64,000 nucleotides of DNA from Apostichopus japonicus (Eukaryota; Echinodermata; Holothuroidea; Aspidochirotida; Stichopodidae), in assembly GCF_037975245.1 (NCBI RefSeq), contig NC_092576.1, positions 2,785,501 to 2,849,500 on the forward strand, written 5' to 3'. The position numbers and the translations under genes were made by a program. This document shows positions 40,201 through 49,200 of the stretch, in pieces (the first letter of the stretch is position 1; every line of letters begins with the position of its first letter). A model generated the notes under the pieces. That model made no database searches. It was not told where the DNA came from and saw only the letters and a list, made by a program, of their open reading frames with translations.

Positions 40201-43200
40201 CCCATCCCACTTCCCCTCTCCCTTTAAAGGATTCTCTAACTACAGTTCATGGATGAAACAAGGAAGATTGTCCACTAGCTAAAATCGTTCATCCTCATAT
40301 AAAGTAAATATTCAGCTATTTCGGGAGATGACAAAGTAAAGTGCAGTATTGTATTATACTATGCGATGACATTTGCTTTGTTCTGTAGATGTTCAACAAG
40401 CAGTAGCTCAAATGCTGTTCAATATCTCTGTATGTCAACAAAACGTGAGAGCAGTTTATTGAAAGAGTCCTAAAATATGGGAGTGGTTCCTAAATGTCTG
40501 AGTAATTTGTCAAAGTGAATTACGGGATATATATCGCAATCACACCCACTGTCCCATAGATTACTACTGTACATTATACTATAACTACTGTATGATGAGA
40601 GTAGAGTAATATAACTGTAAGAATAACTTTGTTGATCCATAAAAGGAAACTACAGGGAGTCTACAGCACAACTGCAGTGCAATACAGCACATTTGAAAAG
40701 CATTACAGGGCAATACAGGGGCTTATAGGGTAATACAGGGCAATTACAGGGTAATACAGGGCACTTACAGGGTAATACAGGGCAATTGCACAGCAATACA
40801 GGGCAATTGCAGGGCAATACAGGGCAATTGCAGGGCAATTGCAGGGCAATACAGGGCAATTGCAGGGCAATACAGGGCATTACAGGGAACCTGATGCTAC
40901 TATGACTCTGTATTCACCAAGTGCATTTATATATTAAATAATTTGAATGTTTTGAATGACCACCGTAGATCTTGGTCCTCTATACTATATTTGTTAGTGC
41001 ACCTTTGCAGAGCGTGTACTGACACACAGATTGAATGACTCTTACATTATATATTGTGCAGATTAATGTGTATTAATGTGCAGAACGAATTTAAATAGAG
41101 TATCCATGTATTTGCTACAGTAGATTAATACCATACATATTTAATTCAAAGAAACACCTACCTGAATTACCTGTGTACACTGTCTGCAAAGTATGTACTG
41201 TTCATTTATATGGTGGAAGGGATTAGGAATACAGAATACATATAGTACTGAAAACAGAATACATAGATGTAAATACTGTGCACTGTGTTTCATTACTATG
41301 CAATGATGTCTAATATAAACTGTCTTCTATATATATCCAGTATATACTGTACATACAGTAATAGACTTATATAGAGAACAGAATACATGCAGATACAGAA
41401 CATGGAATACATCCATTACTGTGCACTGCATGTGCTTCATTACTGTGCAATGATGTATAATATACTGTCTGCATATTACATATATAGCCAGTACTGTACA
41501 TGCAGAGAACAGAATACATGCAGATACTGCATGGAATACATCCATTACTGTGCACTGTGCTTCATTAATATGCACATGTCTAACATACTTTCTGCATACT
41601 ACTGTACGTACAATATATATATCCAGTATATACTGTACATACAGTGATAGAGAACAGAATACATGCAGTAGTGTAAACAGAATACATCCATTGCTGTGCA
41701 CTGTGCTTCATTAATATGCACATGTCTAACATACTTTCTGCATACTACTGTACGTACAATATATATATCCAGTATATACTGTACATACAGTGATAGAGAA
41801 CAGAATACATGCAGTACTGTAAACAGAATACATCCATTACATTGCACTGTGCTTCATTACTATGCACATGTCTCATATACTGTTTGCATAGTACATATTG
41901 TACATATATGTAGCCAGTACTATACAGTAATAGAGTTCAGAATACATGCAGATACAGAACATGGAATACATCCATTACTGTGCTCTGTGCTTCATTACTA
42001 TGCAATGATGTATAATATACTGTCTGCATAGTACATATATAAACCCTATATATATATAGCTAGTACTATATAGTAATAGAGAACAGAATACATGCAGATA
42101 CAGAACATGGAATACATCCATTACTGTGCACTGTGCTTCATTACTATGCACATGTCTAACATACTTTCTGCATAGTACTGTACGTACAATATATATATCC
42201 AGTATATACTGTACATACAGTAATAGAGAACAGAATACATGCAGTAACTGTAAACAGAATACATCCATTACATTGCACTGTGCTTCATTACTATGCACAT
42301 GTCTAATATATATACTGTCTGCATAGTACATATATATAGCCAGTACTATACAGTAATAGAGAACAGAATACACAATTTACTGTGCACAGAATACATCGAT
42401 TACTATGCATTGTGCCTCATTACTATGCAATGATGTATAATATATACTGTCTGCATAGTACGTACAGTATATCCAGTACTATACAGTAATAGAGAACAGA
42501 ATACAGAAACAATTTACAGTTAACAGAATATATCCACACAGTACAGTACACTGTACATACTACATGCACAAGTCCATACATGTATCAATTTATACCATCT
42601 GCACAATGGAGTAGTAATGGATACTTATGTTTTCAGAGCAAACAAAATATTAATACTATGTTCACACACACACACAACGTAGGAGCACAGCATCTGTAGG
42701 TAGCATAATATGTGTCGACAATTTCAAATTACAATATATACACCAAACACAATGATACATCGCATTCAATCTACACTATAGATACCATACCTGTGTGAGA
42801 TCATACGCTGGAGGGATGCTTTTATTCATGAAATAAAGCAGTTGAAAAATATATAGACTTAATATTAGCCTTAAATCAGCATAATAGATGGACCAAATTA
42901 ATGCCATTGTGTAGGGATTCATGTTTTATGATATTGTGGTGACCTCTGCCTCACCACACTGTCAAAAACCAGCCACATAAGTCTGTTTGGGAAGTCAAAA
43001 TGGCTTGTATAGTAACTATTACACTAAATACACTGCATGTCAGGTGGCTATCCAAGCTAAATTGTTTACAGTACAGGTAATGTTGCATTTTCTTCTTGTT
43101 TGGAAGAGTGCTTCAGATCCATGGGAAAACCTCCTTCCTTTTTGCCAGGATGGAGAACCCATTTAATGGATGCAGGCCGGGTCTGCAACCTACAACCTCC

Positions 43201-46200
43201 CAGCTCCATATATGCCAGGTTTCAAAATACCACCATCTCAACTCAACCACACAACAACTCTACAAATTACAATGAGAATGTTGTTATACTGACTCTTATT
43301 GTTACCAGGAAAACAAAATAATCAGAAAATAATTTATGCAACGATCTGAATCCACATGCATATTTATAATTAATTGACATATATACGAACATTACTGCGG
43401 ACAAAAAAATTTGTGTCATGGCACATGATAAACTTATTTTTAAAGTCATTCTTCAAAAGAAAAAGAGTGCATCTTTTTAATATATTTTTATAAAAATAGT
43501 TTGCAAGAAATGATGATATTTTGGAAAGAAAGCACGCAAGTAGCTATTGAAGAACATTCATAGAGTGCATTGGTGATACATTATTAATAAAGTATATATA
43601 GGAGGGTGAAAATCTGTGCTATAGAACAGAGTTAAGCATGACAGCATACAGGTCATTTGTAAGTCCGACCAAATTTGTTTTAATACATATTTTATGATTG
43701 ATGTGGTCATTAAGATGGTGATTGTGCAGGTTGAATATCTGGTTAAATTGCAAATAGATAATGATAAATGTTTGTTTATAAAGTGAATTTATGTATCGAT
43801 AATTAATTAATGTTATTTTTTTTTTTACTTTTATTTTTTTTCAATGCCAAAGCTGTTATAGTCCATGTAACATTAATGCAGTGAAGCATGGGACAGTAAA
43901 TATAATTGAAATTGTAGTTAGTTAATAAATCCAGAAATATACAAACATTACAGGTATATAAATATGTGTGTGTACAGTGCCAAGTAAATATATGTACAGG
44001 TATATACAGGTAGATATAGATGTACAGGCATATATATATATGTGTGTGTGTACAGTGACAGGTTAATATATGTACAGGTAAATGTGTACAGGTAGATAAT
44101 TTTATATACATGTACAAGTATGTACAGGTAGATATATGTGTGTGTGTGTACAGTGACAGGTAAATACATGTACTTGTAAGTATAATATATTTGTACAGTG
44201 ACATACCATTTTGAGTAAGAAATATGGATTGTATGAATGCATAGTATGGATAGTATGAATGCACAGTATGGATAGTATGAATGCACAGTATGGATAGTAT
44301 GAATGTACAGTATGGATAGTATGAATGCACAGTATGGATAGTATGAATGCACAGTATGGATAGTATGAATGCATAGATGGTATAAATGCATGATTACAGT
44401 AAGTATGGATTAGGTGAACATTCATGAGGTACAACAGTACAGTACATAAAACAAGGTACCTTTCTACTGAAATGTCATCATTGACTTGTGATGAGTCTAA
44501 AGAAGAACTTGCTCCTATGGGGTCATTTGCTCTAATTTTGAGGAGAAGGTGAAGGAGAGAAAACAAATCAGAAAAGAGAGAAACGTTTTGACAAATGCAG
44601 CTTTTGCCAGAAGGACGAAAATACACACACACATGAACTGCTGAGCACTGCAGAGCAAGGATTGCCATTAACGACGGAGAAAAAGACACAGCCTTGTTGG
44701 TTTTTAAGGTAAGTCTTTTACTGAAGTTATGACTAACTTCAAACTTCTAAATGCCCTAAAACATGTAGCACTACACTGTAAACACAGGGACTACAGTATA
44801 TCTACTGTATAGAGCACTGATTTATGGTGTTTAAACGGTGTAAAGCAGTACAGTTCTACACTGCTGTACGGTGTTTCAATGGTGTCGAGCAGCAGTTAGT
44901 TCTACGAAAGCTAATCAAAGGATTCTATGGAGAGTTCAGTGGTGACACCATTATAGCAGATGTCATAATTACATTACATTTATCATTTACTGACAAGAGA
45001 GTACCGTTTTAACACATATTTTACATTCAAGCTCCAGTTCGAAGCCCAGGGCACCAACGAATGAACCAAACAGATGTGAAAATGCAAAAGCTTATGAACG
45101 AATTTGCCTTTTGCGAGCCTTGAGAGGTGACATTCATGAAAAAAGCTGTAGCCACATTAGCATCCTTTAATCTGATTGTCCAGGAGGTGTGAGCTAGGGT
45201 AAGGAAAAAACTGTTGACAGCTATGAAGGTCATGTGATGTGCTTATGGCGTATAGCTATAATCATAGTATATTAAGGGAGCTGCAAAATGGAAACATTTA
45301 AGATCACTTTAGAGTAAAATTCATATTGTCTGACTTTGAAATTTATTAATTAATCATAAAAAGAATGATCTGAAATATAGTTTTAAGGTGGTACATCTAA
45401 TATCAAAAAGCCTTGCAATCTAGTTCAGTTGTTAAATGTTATTAAAAGTGGTTGAAGACACAATCTTTTGTCATGCCAAGTCATTTCATATTAAACGAAA
45501 TTCACAAGCTTCAAAATTAAAGTATTACTACTAAATTAATTATTAAATATTTGTTAGCATATATATATTGGAATATGAAATATTTGAAGTAACAAACATG
45601 TTTACTCAATGAACAACACAATACAGTGTAAACATCTTTGCTCTGGAATGTACGTTTATATCACTTTGTTAAATTATTGATCAAAAAAAATTAATAAAGG
45701 AATGTTCAGATCTTTATTTATTCAATCACTCATTAGCTGCCTATTTTAATTGTACTTCTAAGTAAATGAGATATTGCACACATGATACAGATTTATGAGA
45801 ATGGCATTTTCTGCATGAATTTTAGCAGATATTGAGATAGGAAATATCTTGTAACAACTATCATGCTATCTCAGAGATTTGGAGGTCTAATTTTCTGTAT
45901 TCAATACTCGCCCCAACCCCCCTCCCCATCATCCCTTTCATGAATATAATTTCTTTATGAAGCTAAGAAGAAGGTAGCAAGACACGATGTATATGTTATC
46001 TACATAATTTGTTCAACATTGATATAAGTATTACGGCTATAGTATTGATCAGTAGATTTTGGTGTAATGTTTAATGGTCAACTAGCTTGTCCATATGCAG
46101 TAGGTAGTTGCAGATTTAAACATGTCGATTTCAATATTATAATTACTAAACAAACCAGTCTTACTTTAGGAGACAACCAGCATCTATTGGCCTCAACCTA

Positions 46201-49200
46201 CCAATGTCTTCTTAAGTCTACTTTGCTTAATTTCTGTTTTTGATAAAACTAATCAATCATGATAATTACCCGGACCGGTCAATTATCCCTGTTGGACAGA
46301 TGAAACTACCTCACACTGCTATAAGCCGAAATAAGTCTCCTGATATCCTGCCATATTAAAAAGTTTTCACTTTAATTGGTAGTTTTAGAGGGTTTTGAAT
46401 TTTCAACATTCTTTCACATTCTATGGAAATTATTTTACCTTTCTGTTCATTTTGTCATCATTCTATGTTTCATTTTACTTTCTCTTCATGTTTACACTTT
46501 TCCTCAGAGCAATATATTTAAGGTTTCAGGGATATAATAAAAGTTGAAATTGAATCAAATAAGACTGTTTCATAGTCTGTATGAACAGCGGGTTGCTATG
46601 GACAAATCCAGTTTAACTTTCTCCCACTCCCCTCGAAATGTTATCGTAAGGAGTTATGGGAAAGAGCAAAGACATTAATGGCTAGAACGAGCTTCTGACC
46701 ACTAATCTCTGTCTACCAACTGAGTCATCCAGCCCTTAGATGGTCACAATCCCTTAATATCCATTTCTTTGCTTGGGGGCGCAATTCAGAAGCCACAGTA
46801 CCGTTTGCATACCAGGAATGATGCCCCTGTTTCATTCGATACAACCCAGAAAGCAGCAGGGAACCGATTTCATGAGAAATTTGTTTTTTTTTTAAATAAT
46901 TATTTACTCTTTTTCCATTGACTAAAATTTCCTTGTTCATTTAACTTACTTATAAGGATTTATAGTAATAATTGTTTGTTATTCACTGTGCCAATAACAA
47001 GGAAACTTTCTTCGGAAATTTTGCGGTAGAAAGGAGGGATGACAGGACGAAACTGATGCAAAGATTTGGGGATAAAATTGAAGCTCAAAACTATATCCAC
47101 CAAAACCATGGTTTTATACTAAGCAAAAAGAAAGCAAAGTTTGCCAGGCTTATCAAAGTTAGCTCTGCATTTAATAACAACTTTATCTTTGGTTTACATC
47201 TCGTGTTTACACAAACAGGAACAAACGAACGCCATAATCCTTTTGTCAAATAGTTGCGTCAGATGTAACCCAATCCTGGAAGGTTACAACCAAGGGTACA
47301 TTCATGTGCTCTAAGATTTTAAGTACAGAACAGAGATTTTGTGTTTTTTAAGGAATGAATTGTAGAGTCCTAAATTGGTTATTTTGAACCCCTATAAATC
47401 ATTGCTTGCCTCCTACAGGCTGTGCATCTACCTTACTAGTTTATATGAAATATTACTATGGATCTGTATTTACTGTTAACAAAATTTGTAGAATCATAAA
47501 TATGAGATTAATCTTTAATACCCTAACGTGTCACATTACAATGATTTTCACCGTGAATGCTTTCAGATTTAGAAAGTACAATGTTCACCTTTCGCTGTGT
47601 AATATTTAAAAAAAGAACAGTCTTGGCTACTCTACGGTATGACCTGGTTTTAATTTTTTGTAACAACCGGTAAATTTAGCTCTACTCGTTCTATTGAGGA
47701 TCATTTTTAGGCGCAAAAATTCATTTCGATATTTTGTAGATTATTAAAATTCACTGCTGTCAGCCTAAGTTACAAATCAAGACTAATATTCTGCCCAAAG
47801 TCAAAGCACTCTGTCCTAAAGTTTGCAAAGACAAACTTCATTTCTACTTAGAACTGTCATCTAGTCTGCCTTTAGCGTGTCGGTATTCGTCTGATCAGGA
47901 CTTTCAAAATATTAATTTTAGACATTCTGTTACTCAAACAATCAGCCTCCAAATGGAGAAATTCACTACTTTTGCTGGTGTCTGCTTTTCCTTTTGTCCT
48001 TTTTGTTTTCAGTTTGCTGAGCGCAATTCATTAGTTAACACCTCATGTTTGGTCCAGTGGTGTGTGCAAAGGGAGGGGGCAACACCCATTCATTGGGAGG
48101 AGAAAAAATGTTCAGTTGAGGGATTTGCTTTACATTTCGAGAGTGTTTCATTAGCACAGCCTTGCATTTATACCTAGAACTGTCATGACCTTACCTATAG
48201 TTTAAATATGCCTCAGCATGCACCTTTGAACATCTAAACATTTTTAAGTTTTTCTTTCTGGGGGAGGGCCCCACTATGTGTAAGTCTGCTTCACCGACCA
48301 GCGGGCTACACCCCTCTCTATGTCCAATCCTAATTTTACTTCTAGAAAGTGAGTAAAGATACATACCCTTACCTTAATCAGTCAGGGAAAATTTTGAATT
48401 CAAGCCCCCTATCCCCTACCCACCCCCCCACCCTACACTTTCAAGTCCTGTGCAGCTATACTGATTAGGTTGACATTCAGTGCTTAACACAAAGAGAACA
48501 ACTTTAAGAGAGTTCAAATATTTCTTTTCTGTAGTTGGTTTGATACCTAACCATACATTATAGTTTCTTTCATTCAACAGTCTACAATTAACCCAGAGAG
48601 CATTAAAAGTTTAAAATTTAAAATAATTCTTACTCTGTAAAGATTTCATTAGCACCAAGACTGTCCATAGCCTGTCGGAAGTCTGTTTCCATGGCATCAT
48701 TCTCCTGGTCCATCTTGTGTACCTCGTACATCCCTGGGTCCTCAGACGGTTCCTCTGTGGTGGAGTTTATCCCTAGAAAACCACCTGGAGGGGATAACAG
48801 AACCAAACAAAGAAAAGTTACAAGTTTTGGCAAAGTAAATATATAAGGTTTGTCCTGGTATATACTTCAAACTTTCATTTGATATCACCCTTAATAAGTG
48901 GAAAATTAGAATGATAACCCAATATTTGTTCTTACTGCGAGGAATAATATGAATTATTTATCTAATATCCTAAAGCTAAAATATCATACAAAATTTGTTT
49001 TGTACACTTACGGCATACTAGTTATGTTTAGTATTGATGAGAGGTATTAATATAATTTCAAAGACTTGCAAACTGTTACACAATGCTAACACTAAATTAC
49101 TTTGTAATGTTATACAGTTTGCAGACATATCATGCACACTATATGTTATCAATACCGTAGTAGCACAGGGTTGTAGTTTTACTGTGGCACAACCGGCCAA

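Noticed and set aside
40650-40880. Cys/Pro/Leu-rich repeated frame resembling a secreted peptide
   Set aside because: Arises from the GGGCAATACAG simple repeat; no signal peptide or splice context.
41327-42373. Several 80-130-codon frames on both strands
   Set aside because: All are translations of the ~145-bp tandem array; composition and periodicity follow the repeat, with no conserved protein features.
43803-44689. Three overlapping minus-strand frames rich in His, Thr, Tyr and Ile
   Set aside because: Produced by the 22-bp and TACAGGTA repeats; only the small segment at 44460-44531 is supported as an exon.
46972-47253. 93-codon plus-strand frame
   Set aside because: Looks protein-like in composition but has no recognisable motif, weak start context and no partner exons.
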